Below the pieces are notes generated by a model. The model had not been told where the DNA came from. It was given only the letters and a program-made list of their open reading frames with translations, and made no database searches. Positions 16,369 to 25,333 of a DNA stretch of 64,000 bases are shown in pieces. The first letter of the stretch is position 1. Every line of letters begins with the position of its first letter. The stretch comes from an uncultured Ignavibacteria bacterium (lineage in GTDB: Bacteria; Bacteroidota; Ignavibacteria; Tepidaquicellales; OLB5). Made by a program: the position numbers and the translations under genes. The stretch is from contig CALMYL010000007.1 of NCBI GenBank assembly GCA_937873695.1, positions 248,001-312,000 on the forward strand, read 5' to 3'.

Positions 16369-17909
16369 TGGTTTTGGGTGTCCATTGATCCTTTCATATT
16401 GTTTTTAAGAACTTCCAGAAGCGCTTTTCCTTCAGCGTGTGCCCTGCCCCATGAAATAAGATCAAAGTAATTCAGTATACCGTATGTATCAGGCACACGC
16501 CTGATAGCAAAAATAAGTTCATCAAAAAGCGCGGGGTGTTCATCAATTGAATGACCGGTTACTTTGGCAAAAAATTTCAGCAGCAGCTGTTCCAGTTTAG
16601 ATGATTTAGTTCCAAAATATTTTTTTGCCGAAGTCTGCAGATATTCAAGAAGGTCGTAATTCTTCATTTCGTAATGGATCACCAGCTGCAGAATTCGGGC
16701 AATTTTAATTACATCGGTTCTTATACTGAGCTCGGGGGTATTAAGAAGAGTATTAAGGAATTTAACCGCAGCCTGGTAATTTTCATCAATTATATTAAAA
16801 CATGCAAGATTGAGCAGCATTAACGCTTTGATGTGGAACGGAACTTCATTACCGTATGTTCTGAAATCCGCTTCTATTTGTTTTGCTTTGGCTCTGCCTG
16901 AGACCAGGTCACAGTTCTTTTCGAATATGATCATTTCAATATTTGAAGCATGGAACATTATCTGTATCTCATTTTCACGGGCTATCTTGCCTTTCATCTT
17001 TTTCTTCACTGCTTCAAGTTTAGCAAGGGTTATATCTATCTGCCGGGTATCTTTGGCATAGTGAGAGTACAACAGAAGGTTGATAAGGGCATAAACATAA
17101 TTCTGCGGATTTTCTTCTATAAAATGTTTATTCGCCTCATCAAAAGCTATCTGTTGTTTTAAATTTTTCAGTATTTCGGTATTATCCCCTTTTGAACCGC
17201 TGTAGATAAGGTGCGTATGATAGTAATTCATTTGAGCATAATAACCTTTTAATTTTTTTCCGGGTTTAAGTACGCTGCTGTTCATTATTTCATCAATCTG
17301 CCGGGATTTTTCGTTTGTCCTGAAATCTGCTTCATTATCAACCAGTATAGTCATCCTGTCACACAGCAGGCTCTGGTCGTAGAATTCTTTCATTCTTTCA
17401 ATTAGATCCTGTTGTTCATTGTACAGCGCCAGGCGTTTTTCCGTGATATTTTTTACCGGAGAGAGCATCAGTATGTGCCTTTCAGCGGCAAGAAGCTCCA
17501 TCATGAATTTATGTTTATCAAAGCGGTAAGCCATTTCTTTGGCTTTCTTAATTATCTTCCGTGCTTCGCGGTAATGATGTTTTGAAGTAAGGATTTTGAT
17601 ATTGGCAAGTAACTCACTTAACTGGCTTTCGGAGTTATCATACGCGCCGTATAAATTAAGCGCTTTCAAAATGAGATTGAACAGATATACCTTATAAACC
17701 GGAAGCTGTTTTAACAGAGATGGATCCTTTAGTTTTTTCTTAAGCAGCTCTTCATCGTACTCGCTCATAGCGTCAACTGCGTCAAACAGAAAAATATAGT
17801 TCTGTTTGCCGCCGGAGGCGTTTTTTGCAGCAAATTTCTTAAAATAGCCCTTTTCTGACTTATTTAAGGATTTTATCAGCCTGAACAGGTCATCGCTTAC
17901 AGTTTTCAA
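16365..17909 (-). CDS. Uncharacterised helical-repeat protein, tandem paralog A
   Basis: A 514-residue paralog of the next gene, exactly the same length. It starts at TTG where the paralog has ATG, and the following codons (AAA ACT GTA) are identical, so the start is well supported. All-helical, basic, probably cytoplasmic. The N-terminal ~85 residues (DDLFRLIKSLNKSEKGYFKKF, YDEELLKKKLKDPSLLKQ) are the most conserved part and may be a DNA- or protein-binding module. The remainder looks like TPR-type repeats. The function is unknown. Upstream to 18153 I see no further gene. Confidence 0.65.
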   Translation of the reverse strand: MKTVSDDLFRLIKSLNKSEKGYFKKFAAKNASGGKQNYIFLFDAVDAMSEYDEELLKKKLKDPSLLKQLPVYKVYLFNLILKALNLYGAYDNSESQLSELLANIKILTSKHHYREARKIIKKAKEMAYRFDKHKFMMELLAAERHILMLSPVKNITEKRLALYNEQQDLIERMKEFYDQSLLCDRMTILVDNEADFRTNEKSRQIDEIMNSSVLKPGKKLKGYYAQMNYYHTHLIYSGSKGDNTEILKNLKQQIAFDEANKHFIEENPQNYVYALINLLLYSHYAKDTRQIDITLAKLEAVKKKMKGKIARENEIQIMFHASNIEMIIFEKNCDLVSGRAKAKQIEADFRTYGNEVPFHIKALMLLNLACFNIIDENYQAAVKFLNTLLNTPELSIRTDVIKIARILQLVIHYEMKNYDLLEYLQTSAKKYFGTKSSKLEQLLLKFFAKVTGHSIDEHPALFDELIFAIRRVPDTYGILNYFDLISWGRAHAEGKALLEVLKNNMKGSMDTQNQ

Positions 17910-18153
17910 CCGGTTTTAAATTTATCCTTTCAAAAATTTACAAATATTAGGGAAAAATAGCGAATTTAATAGATTTTTGCAAATTAAAACCATTCAATTG
18001 CATCATCAGCCTTTAATTTATGGAGAAAATCAATTTTTTAAGGCTGGCATTAAAATATATCTTTGCTTCATAAGAGAACAAAAATGATCATCAAGATCAT
18101 GAAAAAAACAAAAAAGAGCAGTAATAATCAGTAAGCAGAAAGGACAATAAGAA

Positions 18154-18348
18154 ATGCATCATAAAATATTAAAACACCTGTTATCGCTTTTTTTCGTTCT
18201 GGCGCTGCTCACAATCCTGGGACTCCAGTGGGCGGTCGTAGAAAACGGTCCACTGATGAAAGAAGCAATGCAGCAGGAAACCGAAAATTACAGGTTCATA
18301 ATGCCAAAGCACCCGGAAAATCCGCACATACAGGTGAAGATTTATTAA
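18154..18348 (+). CDS. Small membrane-anchored protein
   Basis: A 64-residue frame with an N-terminal hydrophobic helix (LLSLFFVLALLTILGLQWAV) and a short polar tail (ETENYRFIMPKHPENPHIQ). An AGAAAGGA ribosome-site-like stretch precedes the ATG by ~12 nt. A dyad, ATGATC-N5-GATCAT, lies upstream at 18084-18100. It is followed by another small one-helix protein and a secreted propeller, mirroring the loci at 1.7 and 7.7 kb. The function is unknown, and expression is plausible but unproven. Confidence 0.5.
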   Translation: MHHKILKHLLSLFFVLALLTILGLQWAVVENGPLMKEAMQQETENYRFIMPKHPENPHIQVKIY

Positions 18349-18405
18349 AACGTGAAACGTCAAATGCCAATGGTAAATCGTCAAATGCCAAACGCGAAGT
18401 AATGA
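18349..18405. repeat. GTCAAATGCCAA-type low-complexity repeat
   Basis: Two close copies of CGTCAAATGCCAA separated by ~18 nt. Related GTCAAA/GCTCAAA strings occur at 50047-50086 and 51436-51500. Overlapping frames through this stretch are not convincing as genes. Confidence 0.45.
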
Positions 18406-18480
18406 CACTCAAAAAAAATAAGAAAAAGAAAACAAATAATAGAAAATCAATAAATAACAAAAGAAAGAAGTAAAAACAAA

Positions 18481-18624
18481 ATGATCACAGTAATAGCAAT
18501 ATTTTCGATAGTAATAACATTGGTAATAAGCGAGCTTTATCTTGTTTACCGAAATTACAGAGTTGGAGCAGAATTAAAGAACCTGAACAACGATGTTAAG
18601 AATTTAAATTACTCCTCCAGGTAA
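18481..18624 (+). CDS. Small one-helix membrane protein
   Basis: A 47-residue frame: a hydrophobic N-terminal helix (MITVIAIFSIVITLVISELY) and a polar, coiled-coil-like tail (ELKNLNNDVKNLN). An AAAGAAAGAAG purine stretch precedes the ATG. It is shorter than common gene-finding limits. Placement between the 18154 gene and the propeller at 18724 resembles the small-membrane-protein genes at 9793. The function is unknown. Confidence 0.5.
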   Translation: MITVIAIFSIVITLVISELYLVYRNYRVGAELKNLNNDVKNLNYSSR

Positions 18625-18637
18625 TTTCTTTTGGAAT

Positions 18638-18665
18638 CCCCCTTTGATAAAAATATTGAAGGGGG
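18638..18665. repeat. CCCCCTT/AAGGGGG hairpin
   Basis: CCCCCTT (18638-18644) and AAGGGGG (18659-18665) pair across a 14-nt AT-rich loop, just after the small protein gene and before the propeller gene. It may be an attenuator or a member of the dispersed hairpin repeats. Confidence 0.4.
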
Positions 18666-18723
18666 ACGAAAAAAGTTTTCAATCAAAAACAACTAAACTA
18701 ACTAACTAATAAAATTTATAACA

Positions 18724-20817
18724 ATGAACATAATAAACAAAACAATTCTGATCCTTTTGCTGGCTGTTTCAGCAGTGTATTCACAAACGTGGGAATGGGT
18801 TAATCCCAAACCGCAGGGCAACAATCTTTCATCAGTAGTTATGAACAGCAACACCGAGGGTTTTGCAGTCGGTATGCTGGGAACAGTAATGAAAACCACC
18901 GATATGGGCTCCACATGGCAGGTACAAAATGTACCCACAAAAAAATTCATTTATGATATAACATATTCATGGTTAAACGATGTATTTGCCTGCGGCGATA
19001 GCGGTACGGTAATAAATACATGGAATCTTGGTGGTAACTGGGCGGTAACACAGACTCCCGTAACTACACCTTTAAGGGGAATTTTCTTCCCTTCACGTGA
19101 TACGGGTTTTGCTGTAGGTTTTGGCGGAAAGATAATTCGTACAACCAACCAGGGCGCCGGCTGGCATTTGATAAGCGTGCCATATACAAGGAATTTTAAC
19201 GGCGTACATTTTGTCAATAAAACAACCGGATTTATTGCCGGAGATATGGGTTTCTTCGCAAAAACCACAAACGCAGGTCTTACCTGGGATACTGTTTCAA
19301 CCGGAACAACATCATCACTTTTCAGAATGTATTTCAATACTCTTGGAACAGGGTATGTTGTCGGAACACAGGGAAGAATACTTAAAACAACTAACTTTGG
19401 TACAACATTTGAATCGAGTATTTCAATAACCTCATCAGGATTGTATGATGTATCTTTTGTGGGAAATTTTGGCGCAATTACAGGCGAGCAGGGCGCTATA
19501 TGGACAACAACAAACGGCGGTACTAACTGGACTCCTGTTTATTTTGGTCATACTCCTTTCAGGGGAATAACGAATAATTTCACCAATAGTTTTATTGCGG
19601 TTGGCGAAGGAGGAAAAGTTTATACTTCTACAAACGCAGGTGCAAACTGGGTGGCGAAAGTAACTCCCCAGACAGGTACAATTTATTCCAGCGCTTTTGC
19701 GGATGCCAATACCGGCTTTATAGGCGCATTTGGCAATAAAATTCTTAAGACTACTAATGGCGGAGATAACTGGGCTGAAATACCAACACCCGTTAGTGCA
19801 TACCTGTACGAAATTAAATTTTTAAACAGCCAGTTCGGGTATGGTATATTCAACAGCGGGTATTTTATGAAGACCACTAACGGCGGAGCAAACTGGCAGG
19901 GAAGCCAGATCGCACAGGGCATGTACGGCTGGACGATTCATTTTACTTCACCGTTAAATGGGTATGCTGCAGGTGATCCGGGTAAAATATACAGAACTAC
20001 CAATGGCGGCGATAACTGGACAATGACGACTCACAGCTCAAATGTATATTTAACCGGAATTAACTTCATTAATGCCAATACCGGTTTTATTACGGGTCAT
20101 AACGGGTTGATCTTAAGAACAACTAATGCAGGTAACAGCTGGGATTCACTTGTAACAGGAACGACATCTATTTTAACTAAGATAACGTCAAATCAAAACG
20201 GTGTAATTCTGGTATCAGGTATTTTCGGCAGAATAATGAAATCAACAAATCTTGGATCAAACTGGGTATCCGTGACGGGCTTAACGCCATACACTATAAA
20301 CGATGTTAAGTTCCTGAACAACAATACAGCTTACGCGGTAGGTTCCGGCGGCGAGCTTTTCATAACGCACAATGCAGGTGATACATGGGTAAAAGAGCAG
20401 TCAAAATCAGGAAACATTGTAAGAACCTTCAGCATAGTATCTCCTTCAAAGCTGATGCTTTTTGGAGAAGAGGGCAATATGCAGAAATATACACCGGACC
20501 TAACATCAACAGGCAACGGGAATAGCAGTGAAGTTCCTTCACGATACAGCCTGGAGCAGAATTTCCCGAATCCGTTTAACCCAAGCACAAATGTTAAATT
20601 CTCAATTCCGTCAGATGGAAACGTTAAATTAACAGTGTTTGATATCACAGGCAGGGAAGTAAAAGTTTTAGCCAATGAAAAAATGAATACAGGAAGTTAT
20701 GAAATAAACTTTAATGGTACGGGAATTTCATCAGGTGTTTACTTTTACAGGCTTGATGTAACAGGCGATGAGGGTCTTAGCTTCAGTGAAACAAAAAAAA
20801 TGATTCTGGTAAAATAA
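18724..20817 (+). CDS. Secreted YCF48-like beta-propeller with T9SS sorting domain
   Basis: A 697-residue exported protein. The signal peptide ends VYSQ; the mature start WEWVNPKPQGNNL matches WKWLNPSPQGNTL of the 4484 product. About fourteen repeats (MKTTDMGSTW, RTTNGGDNW, NTGFITGHNGLILRTT) would make two propellers. The sorting domain starts NFPNPFNPST and ends SSGVYFYRL..TKKMILVK. It is close kin to the 4484 gene, so this is a third copy of the exported-propeller theme, but without the lipoprotein and YMWV genes. A diheme cytochrome c gene follows 48 nt later. Confidence 0.9.
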   Translation: MNIINKTILILLLAVSAVYSQTWEWVNPKPQGNNLSSVVMNSNTEGFAVGMLGTVMKTTDMGSTWQVQNVPTKKFIYDITYSWLNDVFACGDSGTVINTWNLGGNWAVTQTPVTTPLRGIFFPSRDTGFAVGFGGKIIRTTNQGAGWHLISVPYTRNFNGVHFVNKTTGFIAGDMGFFAKTTNAGLTWDTVSTGTTSSLFRMYFNTLGTGYVVGTQGRILKTTNFGTTFESSISITSSGLYDVSFVGNFGAITGEQGAIWTTTNGGTNWTPVYFGHTPFRGITNNFTNSFIAVGEGGKVYTSTNAGANWVAKVTPQTGTIYSSAFADANTGFIGAFGNKILKTTNGGDNWAEIPTPVSAYLYEIKFLNSQFGYGIFNSGYFMKTTNGGANWQGSQIAQGMYGWTIHFTSPLNGYAAGDPGKIYRTTNGGDNWTMTTHSSNVYLTGINFINANTGFITGHNGLILRTTNAGNSWDSLVTGTTSILTKITSNQNGVILVSGIFGRIMKSTNLGSNWVSVTGLTPYTINDVKFLNNNTAYAVGSGGELFITHNAGDTWVKEQSKSGNIVRTFSIVSPSKLMLFGEEGNMQKYTPDLTSTGNGNSSEVPSRYSLEQNFPNPFNPSTNVKFSIPSDGNVKLTVFDITGREVKVLANEKMNTGSYEINFNGTGISSGVYFYRLDVTGDEGLSFSETKKMILVK

Positions 20818-20865
20818 AAATTTTAAATCTAATCAACTAACTAAAAACTCAAATAGATTACAAAA

Positions 20866-21852
20866 ATGAAAAAATTTAAAAAAATAATACTCATATTCCT
20901 TGGACTTGTAGTGGTCCTTGGAGTATCGGGTTATGTGTACTTCAATCAGCAGTTCCCAAAGGATATAGCGGTTGAGGAGATCAAAATTGAAATTACGCCG
21001 GCAAGATTGGAGCGTGGAAAGTATATATTTAATCATGCGGCAGCATGTGTAGATTGCCACTCAACCCGTGATTTCAGCAAACTTTCGGGACCTATAAAAC
21101 CCGGCACAGAAGGTATGGGCGGTGATAAGTTTGATGAAGAACTCGGACTCCCCGGTACATTTTATGCAAGAAACATAACACCGTATGGTGTGGGTACCTG
21201 GACTGATGGTGAGCTTTTAAGGGCTATTACCGAAGGTATAAGTAAAGATGGTTCAGCGCTTTTCCCGATAATGCCTTATCTTGTGTACGGAAAAATGGAC
21301 AGGGAAGATATATATTCTGTTATAGCTTATATAAGGTCACTGCCATCTATTAAGAATGATGTCCCTAAAGATGAAGTCAAATTTCCAATGAGCATGATAA
21401 TGAAAACGATCCCGGAAAAGAACGCTTTTATCCGGAAGCCGGACAAAAAAGATATAATTGCATATGGTGAGTATATGGTAAAAGGTGCATCATGCAGTGA
21501 TTGCCACACTCCTTCAAAAGATGGTGTGCCAATACCTGGCAAAGAATTTGCGGGCGGAATAGAGATCAATCTTCCCGGGAACACAGTTGTAAGGACAGCG
21601 AACCTAACACCCGATAACGAAACAGGATTAGGTTTGTGGACAAAAGAGCAGTTCATTAAAAGATTTAAGCAGTGCAGTGACCCGGCCTATGGCAATACAC
21701 CCTATAAACCGGGTGAATTCCAAACCATTATGCCATGGACCATTTACGCAGGTTTAACCGAAGAAGACCTTGGAGCAATATATGAATATTTGAGAACTAT
21801 CCCCGCTGTAAAGAACCAGGTTGAAAAATTTTCAGTGAAGCAGCAGTATTAA
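20866..21852 (+). CDS. Membrane-anchored diheme cytochrome c
   Basis: A 328-residue electron carrier. The N-terminal helix (IILIFLGLVVVLGVSGYVYF) is probably an uncleaved anchor to the periplasmic face. Two c-type heme sites are seen: CVDCH near residue 62 and CSDCH near residue 210. Each is followed by an ARNITPYG or RTANLTPD segment and a later Met-containing loop (FPIMPY, QTIMPW) that could give the axial ligand. This arrangement matches the cytochrome subunit of alcohol/aldehyde dehydrogenases, but no dehydrogenase gene is adjacent. A strong terminator follows at 21929. Confidence 0.88.
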   Translation: MKKFKKIILIFLGLVVVLGVSGYVYFNQQFPKDIAVEEIKIEITPARLERGKYIFNHAAACVDCHSTRDFSKLSGPIKPGTEGMGGDKFDEELGLPGTFYARNITPYGVGTWTDGELLRAITEGISKDGSALFPIMPYLVYGKMDREDIYSVIAYIRSLPSIKNDVPKDEVKFPMSMIMKTIPEKNAFIRKPDKKDIIAYGEYMVKGASCSDCHTPSKDGVPIPGKEFAGGIEINLPGNTVVRTANLTPDNETGLGLWTKEQFIKRFKQCSDPAYGNTPYKPGEFQTIMPWTIYAGLTEEDLGAIYEYLRTIPAVKNQVEKFSVKQQY

Positions 21853-21928
21853 AAGTACTGTATATAATTACATCACTTAATTTTTTCAGCAGAGATTTCC
21901 TTTACAAGTTAGGGGGTTAGTTGATCAG

Positions 21929-21957
21929 CAGGGAGGGTAGTGCCTCCCTGTTTTTTT
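21929..21957 (+). terminator. Rho-independent terminator
   Basis: CAGGGAGG (21929-21936) and CCTCCCTG (21943-21950) form a perfect 8-bp stem with a 6-nt loop, followed by T7. It ends the cytochrome c transcript. Confidence 0.85.
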
Positions 21958-21976
21958 ATGACCGATAATATATTGA

Positions 21977-21995
21977 CAAGGGGCTGCAGCCCTTG
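21977..21995. repeat. GGGCTGCAGCCC palindrome
   Basis: CAAGGGGCTGCAGCCCTTG is nearly self-complementary. It resembles GGGGCTGAAGCCCC at 24764-24778, suggesting the same dispersed repeat type. Confidence 0.4.
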
Positions 21996-22013
21996 TTCTT
22001 AACTGATTCCGTA

Positions 22014-22511
22014 TTAACGATTTACCAGTGATTCATCATCAATAAGTGTTTCGCGGAGATCGATTCCATGCTCGAGCACGGATTTTAGATTTGTAAGGAA
22101 AAACACCCAGCATACACAGCAGTTAATATGCGCAAAATCGTTTTTTTCAGCTCCGGCAGTGTATTTTTGATGCAGATTTAACAAGCTTCGTCCATTATCT
22201 TCTTTAATTGAAATTGTAATTTCAAATAAATTTCCAAACGTAAAGGAAAACAATTCATCGCTTATTGTTTTAAGTACCTTTCCGCTTACACTCAGATCTT
22301 TATTCAGCCAATGCCAGCTAAAAGTATCACCTCTGCAGGCGGTATCAGCCGGATTTAATGTATTTCCAGCATAATCAGTATATACAGCTTTACCCATAAA
22401 CCATTTGCAGATACCATCCGCTGAAGCAATGTAATAATAAACTTCACTCAGGTGAGAGCGCAGGTAAATTGAATGATGAAATTCAGATAAATTGAAATTG
22501 TCTTCTGTCAT
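22014..22511 (-). CDS. SRPBCC (AHSA1-like) domain protein
   Basis: A 165-residue single-domain protein of the Bet v1/START helix-grip fold. It shows the AHSA1-type pattern: HHSIYLRSHLSEVYYYIASADGICKWF near the N-terminus, a WHWLNKD strand, TFGNLFEITISIKED, and the C-terminal helix WVFFLTNLKSVLEHG. Such domains bind small hydrophobic ligands or act as chaperone co-factors; the ligand here is unknown. The gene lies 12 nt after the STAS-like gene and is probably co-transcribed with it. Confidence 0.75.
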   Translation of the reverse strand: MTEDNFNLSEFHHSIYLRSHLSEVYYYIASADGICKWFMGKAVYTDYAGNTLNPADTACRGDTFSWHWLNKDLSVSGKVLKTISDELFSFTFGNLFEITISIKEDNGRSLLNLHQKYTAGAEKNDFAHINCCVCWVFFLTNLKSVLEHGIDLRETLIDDESLVNR

Positions 22512-22523
22512 TATATGCGCAGG

Positions 22524-22904
22524 TTAATCATCATCTTCACACATAAGCCAGTTTACAGCTTCTTCAAAATCATCAAAAGCATTAACATTGTATCCCCTGT
22601 TTGAAGCGCACATTTCAAGGAAACGGGCTTTATCAATATCATGCTGAGAGCCCAGAAGAATAGCTATTTTTTTTCTGAAGGCCTGCCTGTGATTTCCGAC
22701 TTCGGTAACAAGCTCATATATATCAGATAGCGAGAGCCCTGAAATTGTATCGCGTATATCAACAAGTATATCATGAATATCATCAGGGGTGTTAAGTTTC
22801 GCGATTTCTTTCAGAACTTTTTTGCTTTGATCCAAACTTAGCTGCCCCGAGGCAGTTGTTTTAATGAAATCCTTTGTTTTAACGAATTTTATTTCAGCTT
22901 TCAT
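22524..22904 (-). CDS. STAS/SpoIIAA-like domain protein
   Basis: A 126-residue cytoplasmic protein with alternating strands and helices. FIKTTASGQLSLDQSKKVLKEI, DDIHDILVDIRDT and KIAILLGSQHDIDKARFLE resemble the STAS/SpoIIAA-like family of regulatory domains. The usual phosphorylatable Ser/Thr position cannot be assigned with confidence. The C-terminus is acidic (MCEDDD). It is transcribed between the dehydratase and SRPBCC genes, with short gaps. Confidence 0.6.
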   Translation of the reverse strand: MKAEIKFVKTKDFIKTTASGQLSLDQSKKVLKEIAKLNTPDDIHDILVDIRDTISGLSLSDIYELVTEVGNHRQAFRKKIAILLGSQHDIDKARFLEMCASNRGYNVNAFDDFEEAVNWLMCEDDD

Positions 22905-22924
22905 GGTAGTCTCATTGAAATTTG

Positions 22925-23875
22925 CTAAAAAGGCAGGTTGTTAAGATCAACATTGCCGCCTGATACAATTACGCCAATCTTTTTATTCCTAAATTTCTTT
23001 ATGTTTTTAAACAATGCGGCAAATGCCACAGCGCTTGAAGGTTCAATTATTATTTTCATTCTTTCCCAAATCAAACGCATAGCGTAAATTATATCACTTT
23101 CTGTAACAGTGAAAATTTCTGTGACGTACCTTTTGATTATCGGGAAAGTGACATCCCCAAGAGAAGTCCTGAGACCATCTGCTATTGTATCGGGATTATT
23201 GACGGGAATTATCTTTCCCGCCTTTATGCTTTGATACGCATCATCAGCGTTTAAAGGCTCTGCGCCGTATATTTTTGTTTCAGGACTGAAATTTTTAAAT
23301 CCAAAAGCCATTCCGCTTATCAATCCGCCGCCGCCAACGGGAGTGAAAACCGCATCAAGTGTATCTGTATCGCGAATAAATTCAATTGCGCAGGAACTAT
23401 GACCTTTGATAACGTTTATATCGTTTGATGGATGTACAAATGCTGCGCCTGTCTCGTTGCGGACTTCTTCACATTTTGTTTCTCTATCAGCTGGTTTGCT
23501 GCCTGAATATATTATTTCTGCGCCGTAACCAAGAACAGCATCGCGCTTCGCGGGAACTACAGTTTCAGGCATTACAATTTTTGCATTAATACCTGCCTTT
23601 TTTGCAGCATATGCAAGCGCCTGAGCAAAGTTACCTGATGAATGCGTTACAACTCCTTTAGCTTTCTCTTCTTTGCTTAATGAAAGAACGGCGTTCATAG
23701 CTCCGCGTATTTTAAATGACCCGGTTTTCTGGAAATTTTCACATTTAAAGAAAATATCAGCACCTGTTATATCATTGATAAGCCGTGAAGTCAATACGGG
23801 TGTTCTGCGGATAAATGGTTTAAGATTATCCGCTATCAAGTCTAATATATTTTTTCCGGGGAGTTCAGCTGGCAT
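22925..23875 (-). CDS. PLP-dependent threonine/serine dehydratase or serine racemase
   Basis: A 316-residue fold-type II PLP enzyme. The Schiff-base lysine is in SFKIRG, the cofactor-ring asparagine in HSSGNFAQALAYAA, and the phosphate-binding glycine loop is GGGGLISG. It lacks the C-terminal ACT regulatory domain of biosynthetic IlvA. Its length fits catabolic threonine dehydratase, serine racemase or threo-hydroxyaspartate dehydratase, which sequence does not separate. It would convert threonine to 2-oxobutanoate and ammonia, or act on serine. Its start overlaps the end of the small membrane gene by 11 nt. Confidence 0.85.
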   Translation of the reverse strand: MPAELPGKNILDLIADNLKPFIRRTPVLTSRLINDITGADIFFKCENFQKTGSFKIRGAMNAVLSLSKEEKAKGVVTHSSGNFAQALAYAAKKAGINAKIVMPETVVPAKRDAVLGYGAEIIYSGSKPADRETKCEEVRNETGAAFVHPSNDINVIKGHSSCAIEFIRDTDTLDAVFTPVGGGGLISGMAFGFKNFSPETKIYGAEPLNADDAYQSIKAGKIIPVNNPDTIADGLRTSLGDVTFPIIKRYVTEIFTVTESDIIYAMRLIWERMKIIIEPSSAVAFAALFKNIKKFRNKKIGVIVSGGNVDLNNLPF

Positions 23876-24077
23876 TTTTGTTTGAGGATGATCTGTAAAT
23901 ATTGATTACTGCAAATATAGCAATTATGAGCCAAACAATATTTACAAATGTTGAGGGATATGCGCTGTAAAACATAGTATTAATTATAAGGCAAATACTG
24001 CCTATTATGTTCAGTATTTGGTATAATTTTGAGCGTGCCGTGATCTTGTGAATACTTAACAGGCCATATGCCGCCAA
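23865..24077 (-). CDS. Small membrane protein, CBU_0592-like
   Basis: A 71-residue frame from a TTG start, but the reading frame upstream (about 24078-24113, giving LIDITGWTGSICVL) continues the typical CBU_0592-family N-terminus. The true start therefore probably lies further upstream at a non-standard codon or was lost. Two to three helices are seen (LNIIGSICLIINTMF, FVNIVWLIIAIFAVINIY). This family occurs as small inner-membrane proteins of unknown function. The 3' end overlaps the dehydratase start. Confidence 0.6.
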   Translation of the reverse strand: MAAYGLLSIHKITARSKLYQILNIIGSICLIINTMFYSAYPSTFVNIVWLIIAIFAVINIYRSSSNKNAS

Positions 24078-24188
24078 TACACAAATTGAGCCCGTCCAGC
24101 CGGTTATATCTATTAATAGTCTTTCGATGTTGATTCGGTTTATACTTTAAAAAATGACCCCTAAAAAAAACATAAGGGGAATATTTCT

Positions 24189-24731
24189 CTACCAGCCTTT
24201 AAACTTCTTGAGATTTGTGATGTGTGCCAGGTGGTGATCTGAATGCCATGCGTATAAATGCAGAAGTGAAGCAATTGTCATTTGCTGTTTGCTGCCGGGG
24301 TGGTATAATTTTCGTTCTGTATCACCGGGCTTCATTCCCTTAAGCATTACAACCCACCTTTTATGCAGTGCTTCAAGCAAGGGGAGCGATAGATCTATTG
24401 CGCCCGTTTTCGCCTCTGGAAGCTCCGCCCAGTCAGCCTCTTCATACGGGCGAATAGTCGGGTTGTCTTCGGTAAGCGCAAGCTTAAATCTTGTGTAACT
24501 GTTTATGTGGCTATCGGTTACGTGGTGAACCACCTGCCTTATTGTCCACCCGCCTTCGCGGTAAACGGTATCAAGCTGCTCATTGTTTAAGCCGGAGATT
24601 GCCTGTTTTATTTTTGCCGGAAATAATTCAATAATATTAATGTACCATTTAATATCATCCGGAGTGTAATTTTCTTTGGGGCTGAATTCGCCAATCGGGT
24701 ATTTGAGGGATTGAAGTTCTGTTTGTGTCAT
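24189..24731 (-). CDS. DinB-fold metal-dependent transferase, YfiT/BstA-like
   Basis: A 180-residue four-helix-bundle protein. The family signatures GGWTIRQVVHHVTDSHINSY and WHSDHHLAHI supply the three histidine metal ligands, and EADWAELPE is characteristic of the YfiT/BstA branch. Relatives in Bacillus transfer bacillithiol to electrophiles. Whether this organism makes bacillithiol cannot be told here, so a general thiol-transferase or hydrolase role is safer. It is a single gene; a dispersed repeat lies upstream. Confidence 0.82.
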   Translation of the reverse strand: MTQTELQSLKYPIGEFSPKENYTPDDIKWYINIIELFPAKIKQAISGLNNEQLDTVYREGGWTIRQVVHHVTDSHINSYTRFKLALTEDNPTIRPYEEADWAELPEAKTGAIDLSLPLLEALHKRWVVMLKGMKPGDTERKLYHPGSKQQMTIASLLHLYAWHSDHHLAHITNLKKFKGW

Positions 24732-24763
24732 TTCTAATGATTCTATATTATATACTAATATTC

Positions 24764-24818
24764 GGGGGCTGAAGCCCCATATTTTTTATTTACTGTATCC
24801 ACGACCTAAAGGTCGTGG
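24764..24818. repeat. Two tandem hairpins (GGGGC/GCCCC and CCACGACC/GGTCGTGG)
   Basis: GGGGCTGAAGCCCC (24765-24778) is followed 20 nt later by a perfect 8-bp stem CCACGACC-TAAA-GGTCGTGG (24799-24818). It sits in a gene gap without coding signs. The second unit is a kind of dispersed repeat I recall from related genomes; that is memory, not a search result. Confidence 0.55.
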
Positions 24819-24877
24819 CAATTCAAAAACTGTTTTATCTGAATAATTTGTTCGGATGATGCTCAGAGAGTTATTTA

Positions 24878-25333
24878 TTATTTAAATATACTTTTTATTT
24901 TTTCCATGCGGTAATCAAAAATGTGTTCCAGTTTTTTCTTCACAGCAAGTTTATGTATCACGGGCTCTAAAACCCGGCCCGGCGGCAGGTATGATACTAT
25001 ATCTTTGACAAATGTATTGTTACCCTTTGACCCGAAGATATGTTCATGTATCCATACCCGGTATGGACCCTTAAGCTGAGTATCAACAAACCTGTACGGC
25101 GGAGACCAATCCGTAATTTCTGTTTTCCATTTAAATGGTATACCGTTAAGTTTTATCTTATAATCTATCAGTGTACCTTTTTTCATATCTATTGGAAGGG
25201 GAGTCGTGATTTTGAATTTCAGTTCAGGCGGTGTAATGATATTCAGATTTTCGGCTTTTGCGAAGAACGCGAACACTTCATCAATCGGTTTATTTACCGA
25301 AGTTTCTCTTGATATTATGCGCAATTTACTCAT
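24878..25333 (-). CDS. SRPBCC family cyclase/dehydrase-like protein
   Basis: A 151-residue protein with a START/Bet v1 fold: SRETSVNKPIDEVFAFFAKAENLNIITPPELKF at the N-terminus, WKTEITDWSPPYRFVDTQLKGPY in the centre, and VDQL-like EHIFDYRMEKI at the end. This branch often accompanies epimerases and lipid or ligand handling. No catalytic function is assigned. It overlaps the kinase-like gene by 8 nt, so the two are probably co-translated. Confidence 0.78.
   Translation of the reverse strand: MSKLRIISRETSVNKPIDEVFAFFAKAENLNIITPPELKFKITTPLPIDMKKGTLIDYKIKLNGIPFKWKTEITDWSPPYRFVDTQLKGPYRVWIHEHIFGSKGNNTFVKDIVSYLPPGRVLEPVIHKLAVKKKLEHIFDYRMEKIKSIFK

Noticed and set aside
18228-18473. 81-residue basic frame
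   Set aside because: It overlaps the 18154 gene in another frame and runs through low-complexity GTCAAATG repeats and poly-A/K codons; no family features.
24764-24818. CRISPR-like array
   Set aside because: Only two different hairpins are present, with no regular repeat-spacer alternation and no cas genes in the window.
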